Position numbers and translations under genes: made by a program. Shown here in pieces: positions 18,973 through 28,044 of a DNA stretch of 43,710 nt. Where the stretch lies: the NCBI GenBank assembly GCA_937873095.1, contig CALMVI010000096.1, positions 1-43,710 on the forward strand, given 5' to 3'. Origin of the DNA: an uncultured Acetobacteraceae bacterium (GTDB lineage: Bacteria; Pseudomonadota; Alphaproteobacteria; Acetobacterales; Acetobacteraceae). The notes below the pieces were generated by a model, which was not told the DNA's origin, did no database searches, and saw only the letters and a program-made list of their open reading frames with translations. Within the stretch, counting starts at the first letter, position 1, and each line of letters opens with the position of its first letter.

Positions 18973-20725
18973 TCACAGCGCTAAGCCACGTTTTCGGCCG
19001 AAATTCCAATCGACGCCGCCGCCCGGTGACATGACGCCAGCCACCTGCTTACCGAGCTGCTGTTCCAGCGCCGGTCGCCAGGGCACGAGCTGGAAGCCCA
19101 TGCCGTCATCGATCATGGCGAACCGGCCGGAGGACAGGGTGACGCGCTGGCGGTAGATACCAGAGACGTGCTCGCCCTCGGCGGACGGCCGATGCGCGCG
19201 GCCTGTTTCCGCCGATAGCTTGGAAGCGACGCCTTCGAGCTCCTGACGACGAAGCGTGTTGATGAGATCGCGGGCGAACACGACGCGCTGGCCCTGCCGC
19301 TCGGCCATGCCGTTTCGGGCAAGGTGATCGATCCGCCGGTCCATTGCCTCGCGGACTTCGGCGCCGAAGCCGCCGCCGCTGAGCGCAGGGTCTTTCGCGA
19401 GAAGCTGGCGGTCGATCCAGGTAGCGCCTGGGGCAGAGATTTGCGCCTCGATCGTCAGGTCGGATCGTGTTGCGAGGGACATCCGTTGCCGTCCATTGGC
19501 ATCCTCATACGCCCGCGTCTCGACAATGGCGCCGGGCCGCGCGTCGCCGGTCAGTTCGAGATCGGAGAAGCGAAGATGATGGGTGCGCCCATCGACGCCC
19601 TCTACGATCGCGTAGGCCGAGCCCTTCAGCTCTTCATCCAGCCCACGCTGGACGAGGCGGCCCAACACCGGATCGGCCGGCGCGTCGCCGTGGATCGCGA
19701 AGCCGGCAACGTCGGGCTCCCTGTTCGCCCCGCTCATCGCCCGGTGCATGGTCTTGATGATGTCGCCGCGGATGCCGAGGTCGCGCAGGGCCGGCTCAAT
19801 GCCGGGCTTTAGTGTCCATTGTGCTGGGCCAACCTGCTCGGCCAGGCCAAGCCGTTCGAGTTTCGCGGCGCGGCCGAGCATCAGACGCCGCATCTCAGGG
19901 TCGTCCTCCCCGCCTGGCCGCAAGTCGGCGACGCCGCCACCATCGTCCGCGACATCACGCAGCGCGCGGTCGAGGCTGGTCCAGCGTTCGGCATCAACCT
20001 CCTTTTTTTCCCAGGGCAGTGCGGATTTCGTGTTCGCTGCGGGGACCGAGTTCGAAGGTGACGCGCTCGGCGGCCCGGTCTCGAAAACCCCGGCTGATAT
20101 AGTCGCGGCTGATGACCAGGTCCTGGCCATCGTCTGCCCGGCCACGGATCAGGACGTGGACGTGTGGGTTGTCGGTGTTCCAGTGATCGACCGCCACCCA
20201 ATCAAGCCTGGTGCCGAGATCGCGTTCTGCATCCTGCATTAGCTCGCGGGTGAAGCTGCGCAGGTCTCCCAGCTCAGCCGCATCCTCTGGCGAGATGATG
20301 AACCGGAAATGGTGCCGGTCATCCGCCGTGCGCTCCGCGAAGGCCTGTTCATCGGCCGCGTCCGAGGTGGCGTCGAACATCCGCGCATCGGCGCCGTCGC
20401 GGGTCACGCCGTCGCGCTTCAGATAGGCCATGTGCTTGGGCAGCGGTGCCGAGCGGAAGCGCGTGCCCTGGTGGCGGACGACGCGCGCCTTCATCACCAC
20501 GCGCCGGGCGTTCGAGCGGAGCCGGATCGAGACCGCGGCCCGTCGGCCGCGTCCGAACCGCGAGCGGGTGCGGCCCTGGCTGGAACGGAAGCTGGAGCCG
20601 ACATGGCCGGCCTTCTTCGCGGCCCGCATGACCTCGCCGACGAAGGTCTGCGGACGCTTGGCGCCCCGGTTGCGGTGGCGGATGCGGCCTGGGCGAACCT
20701 GAATGTTGTCGTCGCTGGTGCTCAT
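18973..20725 (-). pseudogene. Relaxase of the DUF3363/MobP type, frameshifted in a seven-base run
   Basis: The start is the ATG at 20725 (MSTSDDNIQVRPGRIRHRNR). The relaxase domain shows KHMAYLKRDGV, HFRFIISPED and the metal-binding HWNTDNPHVHVLIRG (His181, 188, 190). The frame ends at TALGKKGG. A frame one base different continues with KEVDAERWTSLDRALRD to a full-length DUF3363 C-terminus at 18973. The shift sits in seven T (plus strand) at 20003-20009, and removing one base restores the frame. The enzyme nicks oriT and pilots DNA. Alternatives to inactivation are homopolymer sequencing error, slippage or phase variation. The downstream part lacks a good start of its own. Confidence 0.92.
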
Positions 20726-20972
20726 GGCCGTGACGCCGGCTGGAATGAGCACCGACGGCGGTCGGAGCGTTGAAATCCTTGACGAAAATGCCTGGAGCGC
20801 CAGCAGGGGGCGGTGATCGAGTGCATAAAATCTCTCATCCAACCAACCACTTGCGCCGCCCAGAGGGCCAGCCTTTTCCCTTGCCGTCCGTTGGTCGTGT
20901 TTCCCTGCACCGCCTCTCTGACCCCCAAACCTGTCCCAAAGCCCGCCACCCGACGATGGAGCGCGATCCCGG
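20726..20972. other. Intergenic gap between transglycosylase and relaxase
   Basis: About 250 nt, pyrimidine-rich on the plus strand, lying directly upstream of the relaxase start. The origin of transfer is often next to the relaxase gene, so this is a place to look for oriT, but I found no nic consensus or strong inverted repeat in it. Confidence 0.35.
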
Positions 20973-21803
20973 TCATGGCTGCGGATTCCGGCGGGATGTC
21001 TGCACAAACAGGCCCTCCGATTGCGGGGCGAGTGCCGTCAAATCCTCCGCGCCGGTGTCGGTCGCATGGTGATCGGCGTGCTGTTCCGCGGCAGACTGAT
21101 CCGGCCGTGTGTGGTCGTCCGCGCGCACGGTAAACAGCGGCGCCTCGGTCCAGGAACGGGCCGCGACTGCCACCATCGCGGTCTCGTCGATCGCGTCGGT
21201 GCCGATCAGCGGCGCCAGCAGTGCGACGTAGGCGCGCGTCTCCACCGGAAGCGGTTGGCCTGTCGCGAGATGGTCCTCGTAGCGTGCTGGGCCCGCATTG
21301 TAGGCCGCCAGAAAGCCGGGCGATCCGTAGCGGTCATGCAGCTCCCGCAGATACGCAGCGCCGGCGATGATGTTGTCGTGCGGATCGAACGGATCGGTGC
21401 CGAGGCCGTAACGGAGCCGCAGAGTAGCCCACGTCTCCGGCATGATTTGCATCAGGCCCATCGCGCCTTTGGGCGACACCGCCCGCACATCGCCACCGCT
21501 CTCCGCCTGCATCACGGCGCGTATCCACGAGGCGGGAATGCCGGATCGTTGCGCGGCCTCGGCGACAGGGGCCGCGACGGGATCAGGTGCGACCTGTGCG
21601 GCGCTGGTGCTCGCGAGTTCAGCGTGAACGATGCGTCCAGCCAGCAGGGCTACTGCGGCGCCGATGCAGATCGCGCGGCAGAATTTGCGGGCATGGGAGT
21701 TGGCAACCGGACGATCAGCGAGATCAAGCATGGCCGGAAAGGAGAAAGAGGAATGCCGGATTGATTGCTGAATTTTGGTGAAGCGCGGGCACGCGGGCGT
21801 CAT
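20973..21803 (-). CDS. Lytic transglycosylase, conjugation-associated
   Basis: 276 residues from the ATG at 21803, chosen because GAGGAGG lies about 11 nt upstream and the start follows the traF stop closely; an internal ATG at 21731 is possible. A signal segment (FCRAICIGAAVALLAGRIVH) precedes an SLT domain with AVMQAESGGD (catalytic Glu), SPKGAMGLMQIMPETWA and FLAAYNAGPARYE, all typical of soluble lytic transglycosylases. It cuts peptidoglycan to let the secretion channel through. The C-terminus is polar and His/Asp-rich. Intact. Confidence 0.9.
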   Translation of the reverse strand: MTPACPRFTKIQQSIRHSSFSFPAMLDLADRPVANSHARKFCRAICIGAAVALLAGRIVHAELASTSAAQVAPDPVAAPVAEAAQRSGIPASWIRAVMQAESGGDVRAVSPKGAMGLMQIMPETWATLRLRYGLGTDPFDPHDNIIAGAAYLRELHDRYGSPGFLAAYNAGPARYEDHLATGQPLPVETRAYVALLAPLIGTDAIDETAMVAVAARSWTEAPLFTVRADDHTRPDQSAAEQHADHHATDTGAEDLTALAPQSEGLFVQTSRRNPQP

Positions 21804-21805
21804 GT

Positions 21806-22316
21806 TCACTGGGCCTCCTCGATCCAGATTGGATCGGCCCGGCCGACGATCGTCATGATGGGCAACGGGCCGAAATACCGTCCGTCGAGTGATGGGGCGG
21901 ACTGACGGTTCATCAGAAAAACTCACCGGCCGCGATCACCCGGCAGCCCTGCCAAACGGGCAGTGAGCGGCCCAGGTGATCCCGGTCGAGCGCTGCACGA
22001 CGGTGATCCCGTCGATGCTGATCGTGTCGCCCATACGGCAAACGGTCTGCCCGGGGAGCGCTGCAATATGCTTCAGCAGCGGGACGCCCTTGGGCAGGTA
22101 GCGCCGCGCATCGAGGAACGTCGCCAGCGGCTCCGGCGGCGTCACCACGAGCAATTCGCCAGTTCGCAACGTACCTGCCGGATGCACTGCATAGAGGCCG
22201 ATCGGCACGCTGGCGCTGGCATTCCAGATCAGCCTCGGCGCCGGATGGAACAGCGCGGTGACGCCTATCACCATCACCGCAGCGTATGTCCTCATGACCC
22301 AGCCAAAGCGTATCAT
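21806..22316 (-). pseudogene. traF: TraF, S26-family signal peptidase, two frameshifts
   Basis: The start at 22316 overlaps the DUF2840 stop (ATGA). An N-terminal membrane segment is followed by SASVPIGLYAV (catalytic Ser36) and LLKHIAALPGQTV (catalytic Lys82). The frame is lost near 21995 after DGITVV; the native sequence resumes in another frame as LDRDHLGRSLPVWQGCRVIA, ending at GEFF. A second lost base near 21915 moves it into the frame reading MNRQSAPSLDGRYFGPLPIM and ending at 21806. TraF processes pilin or other transfer proteins. Two single-base losses explain everything seen. Confidence 0.88.
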
Positions 22317-22792
22317 GCGTCGATCCTCCGCCGCTGGAGCCAGGCGTGATGGCGATCCCGGCTGTAAGGTCGCGGCGTCTCGCCAGCGGCGAGGCGGTTG
22401 TGGACGTGGCGCCAGTGATCGGGACAGGCATCGGCGGCATCAATGCCGATTTGTTCGAGCGCATCGATCGCTTGCAGCACGCGCTCGACCTTCGGCCAGC
22501 CGGACTGACGCAGGTAAATGTCGCCGCCAGGCCGCACATAGGGCACCGTCGAGAACGCCTCGCCGGGCATCACCGCGCGCAGAATATCGATGCGCGACAC
22601 AACGGTGCCGAAGTCGTTGGCTGCCCACCGCACGTACGCGAAGATGCTGCCCGGCGCGAAGCTCAGGATGCGCCGCCGGCGATCGAGAATTAGTTCGGCG
22701 ACGTCACGGCCGAACCGAATCCATCGCTCGATCCGCTTCTCGAACCAGACCAGCTCGACGTGGGTGAGCGTATCGGATACGGGCGCGGTCAT
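22313..22792 (-). CDS. DUF2840 protein
   Basis: 159 residues with the DUF2840 pattern: LTHVELVWFEKRIERWIRFG, then ILSFAPGSIFAYVRWAANDF and a conserved GGDIYLRQSGWPKVERVLQA. The family is found almost only in this position, between parA/RHH and traF of conjugative elements. Its function is not known. It overlaps both neighbours by ATGA, so it belongs to the same transcription unit. Intact. Confidence 0.88.
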   Translation of the reverse strand: MTAPVSDTLTHVELVWFEKRIERWIRFGRDVAELILDRRRRILSFAPGSIFAYVRWAANDFGTVVSRIDILRAVMPGEAFSTVPYVRPGGDIYLRQSGWPKVERVLQAIDALEQIGIDAADACPDHWRHVHNRLAAGETPRPYSRDRHHAWLQRRRIDA

Positions 22793-23040
22793 GGCGCTGC
22801 CCCGCCATCATCGGGGAACTCGCGATCGAGCAAGGCGCGCAGCATGTCGGCGACCGTCATGCCGCGCCGGAACGCAGTGACCTTGATGCGGCCGCGCAAA
22901 GCCGGCGTCACATCGATGGTCAGCCGCGCGCTGAAATCCTCCGGCAGTCGGCTTGCTGGCGGCGGTTCCGGCGTGCGAACCCAGGAATCCGCATCGCCCG
23001 GGCGCGAAGCGAATCCGCGCTTTGCCGAACGCTCGCTCAT
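22789..23040 (-). CDS. Small ribbon-helix-helix partner of ParA
   Basis: 83 residues from the ATG at 23040, whose ATGA overlaps the native parA stop. The C-terminal half (SARLTIDVTPALRGRIKVTA, then GMTVADMLRALLDREF) fits a ribbon-helix-helix DNA-binding fold; the N-terminus is polar. In this location such proteins act as the DNA-binding partner of ParA, by analogy with small ParB/ParG-like proteins. A frameshift upstream in parA makes parA read straight into it, which could yield a fusion, but its own start is intact. Confidence 0.75.
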   Translation of the reverse strand: MSERSAKRGFASRPGDADSWVRTPEPPPASRLPEDFSARLTIDVTPALRGRIKVTAFRRGMTVADMLRALLDREFPDDGGAAP

Positions 23041-23676
23041 GACGCCAGCCCCGCAACTTCGCCAGCGAGAGCCGGTGATCTCGCGCGCTGCCGGGCTGGC
23101 GTCATCCAGTTCGGCGACCAGGCGGCCAGATTGCGCGGCGTCGGCGAAGGCCACGCGCTGGCCGATGCGGGCGGCTAGCACCGGCGGCTCATGTTCGGCC
23201 AGCGTCTCGGCGGTCTCGCGGGCGATGATCGTGCGGGCGGCGCAGCGGTTCAGCACGAACCGAGCGACAAGAAGTGGGCGGAAGATGCGGGCTTCCTCAA
23301 TCAGCTTCAGCATCTCGCCGGACGCCCATCCGTCGAAGGGCGATGGCTGGGCCGGGATCAGCACTAGCTCTGCGGCCAGCAGCGCTGAGCGCAGCAGGCC
23401 TGCCACCCTCGGCGGCCCGTCGATGACGACGTGATCGGCGTCGCGGGCCAGCTCCGGCGCCTCGCGATGCAGAGTGTCGCGCGCCAAGCCGATGACGCCG
23501 AACAGCCGCGGGAAGCCGTCCCTGGCGCGCTGCTCGGACCAGTCGAGCGCCGACCCTTGGGGATCGGCGTCGATGAGGGTGACTCTTTTCCCTTCCCGGC
23601 TCCATTCGCCGGCGAGATGCAGGGCGAGAGTCGTTTTGCCGACGCCGCCCTTCTGGTTGAGGAGCGCGACGATCAT
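23037..23676 (-). pseudogene. parA: ParA partition ATPase, frameshifted near its end
   Basis: It starts at the ATG at 23676, overlapping the repA stop by ATGA (MIVALLNQKGGVGKTTLALH). The deviant Walker A KGGVGKTT, LIDADPQGSALDW and VVIDGPP are those of a ParA ATPase of about 212 residues. Near 23066-23074 one extra base shifts the frame: the native ending ALAGEVAGLAS and its stop are in the next frame, so the present frame runs on into the RHH gene. Only the last dozen residues are affected, so the ATPase core could still work. Confidence 0.88.
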
Positions 23677-24735
23677 CGCGCCCTCTTCGCGGTTATCCAC
23701 CGATCGGCGCCGGGGCCAACCTCAGAAGAGTTAGATTCTCTTGGGTTAGACTCTAAGTTAGGGACGCCAGAAGTCGTTGACTCAATTGATGAAAACGGCG
23801 GTTTTTGTTCCTGATAGCACGCACCCGGTGTTCCCGATAGCACGTGCCCAACCGTTCCTGATAGCACGCGCTGTTCCACAGCTTGTCCACAGGTGCCTGT
23901 GGATAAGTCCACGCGCGCAAAGCCTAAAACCTCGCGTCCGCCGGTCTCGCGTTCGACGGCAAGCCGGTAGCCTGGCAGCGGTTGGCGACGGACAATCTCG
24001 CGCAGTTCGAAGGCGAAGCGCCGGAACGGGGAGAGGCTGGCTGATTTGGCATGCAGGTGTCGGAAATCGAAACGCCAGCCGCCGCGCTGCTGGCCGCCAT
24101 GCTTGCGAACGATGCGGTAGAGCCAGCGCTCCAGCCCGCCCGTGAGGTCGAAATACGCGCGGTCGATGGTCAGCACGAGCGCGTCGTCCAGAACGGCCCG
24201 GTAGAACCAGTCCGGCATGATCAGGTCGATTCCGTCGGTCTGACCGTGCGCGTCGGCGTGCTCCGTCCATTCGTTGATCCAGGAGAAACGGTGCATCCGC
24301 CGCTCGCTGGTCTGGCGTAGCGATGTCGCGACCGTGGTGGACTGCAAGCGGTCCAGCGCGGCTTCAGGCGGTGGTAGTCGCGGGCGCTGGTGCCACGCCC
24401 TGTGAACGTGAGGATCTCGCGTGGCGTCGCCGCCATGAGGCGGGATGTGCGCACCCCGGCGTCCCGCGCCTCGACGATCTGGCTGGCAGCCCAGATCAGC
24501 ACGTCGGCGTCCCAGATGGTCGCCATGCCGTGCTCGGGCACCGCCTCCACCCGGATGGCGATCTCGTTCATCCGGTAGTCGATCGGCGCCGTCCGGTGGG
24601 TCTTGGCGAGGCTGAAGAAGGGGTAGGCCATCAGGTCCTGCGCGTCGCGGGGCGCCAGATCGCCGGGCAAGGCGCGGAACAGCTCAAGCTGTTCGCGCTC
24701 GGATCGTGTGCGGTGGCGCGGTGACGCGGTGGCAT
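23673..24735 (-). pseudogene. RepA-like replication initiator, frameshifted
   Basis: The N-terminal part reads LAPRDAQDLMAYPFFSLAKT and IDYRMNEIAIRVEAVPEHGM, typical of the replication initiator protein A family. Near 24360 a base is missing: ARDYHRLK should continue ALDRLQSTTVATSLRQTSER, which lies in another frame and runs with FSWINEWTEHAD and MPDWFYRAVL to 23673. The start is uncertain. The ATG at 24735 gives MPPRHR but needs another indel near 24714-24722 to join the coding frame, and a TTG further in is the alternative. The 3' end contains repeats described separately. RepA proteins start replication of the excised element or of a plasmid. Confidence 0.85.
23725..23906. other. Candidate replication origin: iterons, DnaA boxes, AT-rich repeats
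   Basis: Three near-identical 16-nt units, GTTCCYGATAGCACGY, start at 23807, 23830 and 23854 (period 23-24). Beside them is a perfect DnaA box, TTATCCACA on the minus strand at 23898-23906, with weaker ones at 23883-23891 (TTGTCCACA) and 23872-23880 (TGTTCCACA). On the other side an AT-rich stretch carries GTTAGATTCT (23730-23739) and GTTAGACTCT (23745-23754). This is the usual content of an iteron origin, but it lies inside the 3' end of the repA gene. The origin role is inferred. Confidence 0.55.
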
Positions 24736-24804
24736 CGCGGCAGGCTCAGCGACGGGGTGGCGCGGCCGCTTGCATCCGTGTACCGTACAGACTGACCATC
24801 GCTA

Positions 24805-24810
24805 TTGACA
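24805..24810 (+). promoter_or_regulatory. Possible -35 element of the HEPN cassette
   Basis: TTGACA lies 48 nt upstream of the HEPN-like start, in the short gap between divergent repA and the cassette. No good -10 box stands at the usual distance, so the promoter call is weak. Confidence 0.25.
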
Positions 24811-24857
24811 CCCGCCCTATCGGTGATCGTGACGCAATCTATTGGAGTGCAGTATTT

Positions 24858-25268
24858 ATGCCCGTCGACTTTCGGGATGCCCACGATAGGCACTGGGATG
24901 ATGCCGAGACATTGTTCAGTGCAACTCGCCTCCCGAACGCTGATCAGCTATATGGCATTTCTGCCGAATGCGCTCTCAAAGCAATGATGGTAGTTTTCGG
25001 AATGCCAGTTAACCCGGATGGAGATCCCGCAGAATACAATGACCGAGTCCACGTCGATAAAGTCTGGCAACGCTATGAAACCTACCGACAGTCCTACAGC
25101 GGCCAGCAGTACCCTCTGCCCGTTGGAGAACCATTCGATAACTGGATGGTGAGGCAGCGCTATTTGCACTCTGCGGATATTGGCGCCCCAATTGTTGGAG
25201 CCCACCGCACAGCCGCCCAGCAAGTTCGTGATTTGTTGCGACGGGCGACAGCAGACGGAATTTTCTAA
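24858..25268 (+). CDS. HEPN-like protein, first gene of a three-gene cassette
   Basis: 136 residues from the ATG at 24858, with GGAG about 10 nt upstream; the frame extends further 5' but overlaps divergent repA DNA. LYGISAECALKAMMV is the helix typical of HEPN domains, and VRQRYLHSADI contains R-x4-H (Arg99, His104), the HEPN catalytic motif. Many HEPN proteins are RNases or toxins in conflict systems. The stop overlaps the next start (TAATG). It is the first of three coupled genes. Base use is more AT-rich than the backbone. The HEPN assignment rests on two motifs, and the toxin role is an inference. Confidence 0.65.
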   Translation: MPVDFRDAHDRHWDDAETLFSATRLPNADQLYGISAECALKAMMVVFGMPVNPDGDPAEYNDRVHVDKVWQRYETYRQSYSGQQYPLPVGEPFDNWMVRQRYLHSADIGAPIVGAHRTAAQQVRDLLRRATADGIF

Positions 25269-26572
25269 TGACAGTCTTTGATGACATTCTCGTCGAATTA
25301 AGAGCTGCTTTTGAAGGAGTATCACCTGATCTCGCCAGGCAGATCCCGATATTATTGAACCGCGATCTAAATGGTAAAGTTCGTTTAATCGTCGACAGTA
25401 AGCTCGAACCCGATATTGGAGCGGTCAACGCACTTCGTGCGATTGCCGCTGATCTTGAGAGAAGGCTTGGCAGACACGCGTTTCCGGTCTCGAAGGCAAT
25501 AATTTTTGAGCCTGACTTTCCCTCTCTCTTCGAAAGAGAATTAAAATTCAAGCTTGATTGCGAAGCAAATACATGGGTTGTCGACCGACTAATTACGGGC
25601 AGAGACTGGGGTGTGGTATCTGCTCGGCAGACAACTCCGCCACGGGTAACTTTTTTTGCAATAAAGGGCGGAGTTGGTCGATCCACTGCTCTGGCGGCAA
25701 CGGCCTACAGCTTAGCCGAGCAAGGAATGAGGGTACTTATACTTGACCTCGATTTAGCCTCACCTGGCTTGTCAAGCTCGCTGTTGCCACTGGAGCGTCG
25801 GCCCCTATACGGCATCGTCGATTGGCTTGTAGAAGATCTGGTCGACAACGCAGATGAAATCGCCACCGATATCTGCGGGCAAAGCCTATTCTCCCGGAAT
25901 GGCGAGATCTTTGTGGTGCCAGCGTATGGGCGTGAGCCCGGCGAATACATCAACAAACTCGGTCGAGCTTGGATGCCAAAGCTGCGGTCGGATGGGTCGC
26001 AGGAGGTATGGACGCAACGACTTGCTCGTCTTCTATTGGAACTGGAGGCGCGATGGATGCCCGATATCGTATTGCTCGATGCAAGAGCCGGAATTGATGA
26101 TGTTGCCGCTGCCTGTGTAACCGATCTCGGTGCTGGAACCATACTTCTCTTCGCCATCGACGGCGATCAGACTTGGGATGGATTCAAGCTACTGTTTAGG
26201 CATTGGCGGCAGGTCTCGAGCATCGAGAATATCCGCGACAGGCTCCAGCTTGTCGCGGCCATGATCCCAGATGCTCGGTCCGACGATTACATTTCGACGC
26301 TCATTGAACACGGGTGGGACCTTTTTACCAATGAGCTTTATGATGAAATTCCAGCTGACCAAGCTTCATCTGGAAGCCTTTGGAACTTCGATAAAGACGA
26401 CGATTCTGCACCGCACTTTCCATTGCTTGTCAGGTGGGATAGTGGACTTTCTGCAATGACAAACTTGCATGGAAGGCTGTTGGAATTCGAGGGGGACCTC
26501 ATTAAAGCCGTCTTTGGCGATTTGATAACGGGGATATCTCGGATGATTGCAGCCGACAAGGAAGTGCCATGA
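25268..26572 (+). CDS. ParA/MinD-like ATPase with a KGGVGR variant Walker A
   Basis: 434 residues. A 120-residue N-terminal domain of unknown type precedes FFAIKGGVGRSTALAA (Lys133 onward). This is the deviant Walker A of ParA/MinD ATPases, but with Arg where the second Lys is usual. It is followed by LILDLDLASPGLSS (Walker A' Asp) and MPDIVLLDARAGIDD (Walker B, Asp271). The signature Lys is kept, so nucleotide binding is likely. There is no sign of a partition role: no parB or site lies nearby. It is coupled to the genes on both sides (TAATG before, ATGA after), suggesting the three proteins form one complex. Intact. Confidence 0.8.
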   Translation: MTVFDDILVELRAAFEGVSPDLARQIPILLNRDLNGKVRLIVDSKLEPDIGAVNALRAIAADLERRLGRHAFPVSKAIIFEPDFPSLFERELKFKLDCEANTWVVDRLITGRDWGVVSARQTTPPRVTFFAIKGGVGRSTALAATAYSLAEQGMRVLILDLDLASPGLSSSLLPLERRPLYGIVDWLVEDLVDNADEIATDICGQSLFSRNGEIFVVPAYGREPGEYINKLGRAWMPKLRSDGSQEVWTQRLARLLLELEARWMPDIVLLDARAGIDDVAAACVTDLGAGTILLFAIDGDQTWDGFKLLFRHWRQVSSIENIRDRLQLVAAMIPDARSDDYISTLIEHGWDLFTNELYDEIPADQASSGSLWNFDKDDDSAPHFPLLVRWDSGLSAMTNLHGRLLEFEGDLIKAVFGDLITGISRMIAADKEVP

Positions 26573-28044
26573 GCGTAACGGCATCAGCCCAATCAATCAG
26601 GCAAGCTATTTTTGACTCCCTGCCTGAGGATACATCTGCACACGGTCATGCGGCCGATGCTCGTTACGTTTATGTGCCACCGTCTCACATCAAGGCTCTC
26701 CGACTCGAGAATAATTTGGTGGTTGGAGGGCGTGGTGTCGGAAAGAGCTTTTGGGCTGCTGCACTGAGCGATGAAGCCGTCCGGGGCATCCTAGGGAGTG
26801 CGACACCCATATTACCGGCGCGGCTTGTCGTTCGTGCTGGCTATGGCGAGAGGCATCAGACCTCCGCATACCCTGAGCAGGACCTTTGGCAGTCACTTTT
26901 GGTCAATGGCGTTCAACCCTACGATATCTGGCGAGCGATCATCTCGCGCTGGCTAAGTGGACTGATTGGCGACGCTATTCCGAGCGATACGTGGTCTCAG
27001 ACAGTTGGGTGGGTAAGGGATAATCCGGAGCCCTATGCAAGGCTTTTGGAGGCTGGCGATCGGCGCTTTTCGGCAAGAAATGAGAATGGGCTTATTGTCT
27101 TTGACGCACTCGATCGGGTCGGTCGCGATTGGGTAATGGTGGATAGAATTGTTCGCGATTTGCTCAGGATTGTTCTGGCACTAAAGCCTTTTCGCCGCCT
27201 TGCTGCAAAAGTTTTTCTCCGCGAGGACCAAGCCAGGGAGACCGTATTTAATTTTCCTGATGCGTCAAAAATACTTGCAAGTCAGGTTGAGTTAAGTTGG
27301 GGTTTCAACGACCTGCATGGTTTGCTATGGCAATATCTTTGTAACGGCCCCAATTCAGTTGGAGCTATGCTTCGCGACCATTACGCCAGAAATTGTCCTG
27401 ATAGCCTCAAGCAGGATAGTAGCGGTGCGTGGCAATTGCCAGATACAGTCAAGCGCCAGCCTGAACTGCAAAGGAAACTATTTGAATCCCTCGCTGGGGA
27501 ATGGATGGGTAAAGACCGTAGGCGCGGCTTTCCTTACAGTTGGATCGTAGGCCACTTGGCCGATGGAAGGGGGCGCAGTTCCCCTCGGTCTTTCCTTGCT
27601 GCAATCCGTCGCGCTGCAGAGGATTCAATAGCACGATACCATGACTACCACCAGCCGCTCCATTACGAGAGCATTAAGCGTGGTGTGCAAAGTGCCTCAG
27701 CAATTCGGGTCAATGAATTAGCTGAAGATTACCCGTGGGTTAAGGATCTCATGAAGCCGTTGGATGGCCTTACGGTACCGTGTGAGTTTCAGCGCATAGA
27801 AAATTTGTGGGAGAGCCAAGGTTTCTTGAAAGATACTTTAGCAGGGTTTGATACGGGCAGTATCTTGCCGCCACCAGCGCGCTTGACCGAAGGTTGGTCC
27901 GGCCTCCGCGCGGACTTGGAGGAACTTGGGATTTTCGAGCGAATGCGAGATCAGCGGGTGAACATGCCCGACCTATATCGGGTCGGATTTGGACTTGGAA
28001 GGATGGGCGGTGTCAAACCGATAATGAGGAGCAGGAGTGAATGA
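26569..28044 (+). CDS. P-loop NTPase, third gene of the HEPN cassette
   Basis: 491 residues. The Walker A is GGRGVGKS (53-60) in LENNLVVGGRGVGKSFWAA, and the Walker B-like segment is NGLIVFDALDRVGRDW (Asp179). Between them an insertion carries DLWQSLLVNGVQPYDIWRAI. The C-terminal 300 residues are mixed helical with no motif I know, ending in a likely winged-helix-like region. The layout suggests a STAND- or AAA-like regulator. The start overlaps the previous stop by ATGA. The gene ends at the right edge of the cassette, where its last 94 nt overlap the extended 3' end of DUF736 on the other strand. Intact. Confidence 0.7.
   Translation: MSVTASAQSIRQAIFDSLPEDTSAHGHAADARYVYVPPSHIKALRLENNLVVGGRGVGKSFWAAALSDEAVRGILGSATPILPARLVVRAGYGERHQTSAYPEQDLWQSLLVNGVQPYDIWRAIISRWLSGLIGDAIPSDTWSQTVGWVRDNPEPYARLLEAGDRRFSARNENGLIVFDALDRVGRDWVMVDRIVRDLLRIVLALKPFRRLAAKVFLREDQARETVFNFPDASKILASQVELSWGFNDLHGLLWQYLCNGPNSVGAMLRDHYARNCPDSLKQDSSGAWQLPDTVKRQPELQRKLFESLAGEWMGKDRRRGFPYSWIVGHLADGRGRSSPRSFLAAIRRAAEDSIARYHDYHQPLHYESIKRGVQSASAIRVNELAEDYPWVKDLMKPLDGLTVPCEFQRIENLWESQGFLKDTLAGFDTGSILPPPARLTEGWSGLRADLEELGIFERMRDQRVNMPDLYRVGFGLGRMGGVKPIMRSRSE

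Noticed and set aside
20003-20009. Programmed -1 ribosomal frameshift in the relaxase
   Set aside because: The downstream frame is +1 relative to the upstream one, so a -1 slip on the A-run would not reach it.
25268-26572. Reading the KGGVGR ATPase as a plasmid partition ParA
   Set aside because: The true parA is at 23037-23676 with its RHH partner; this protein has an extra N-terminal domain, a variant Walker A and different operon partners.
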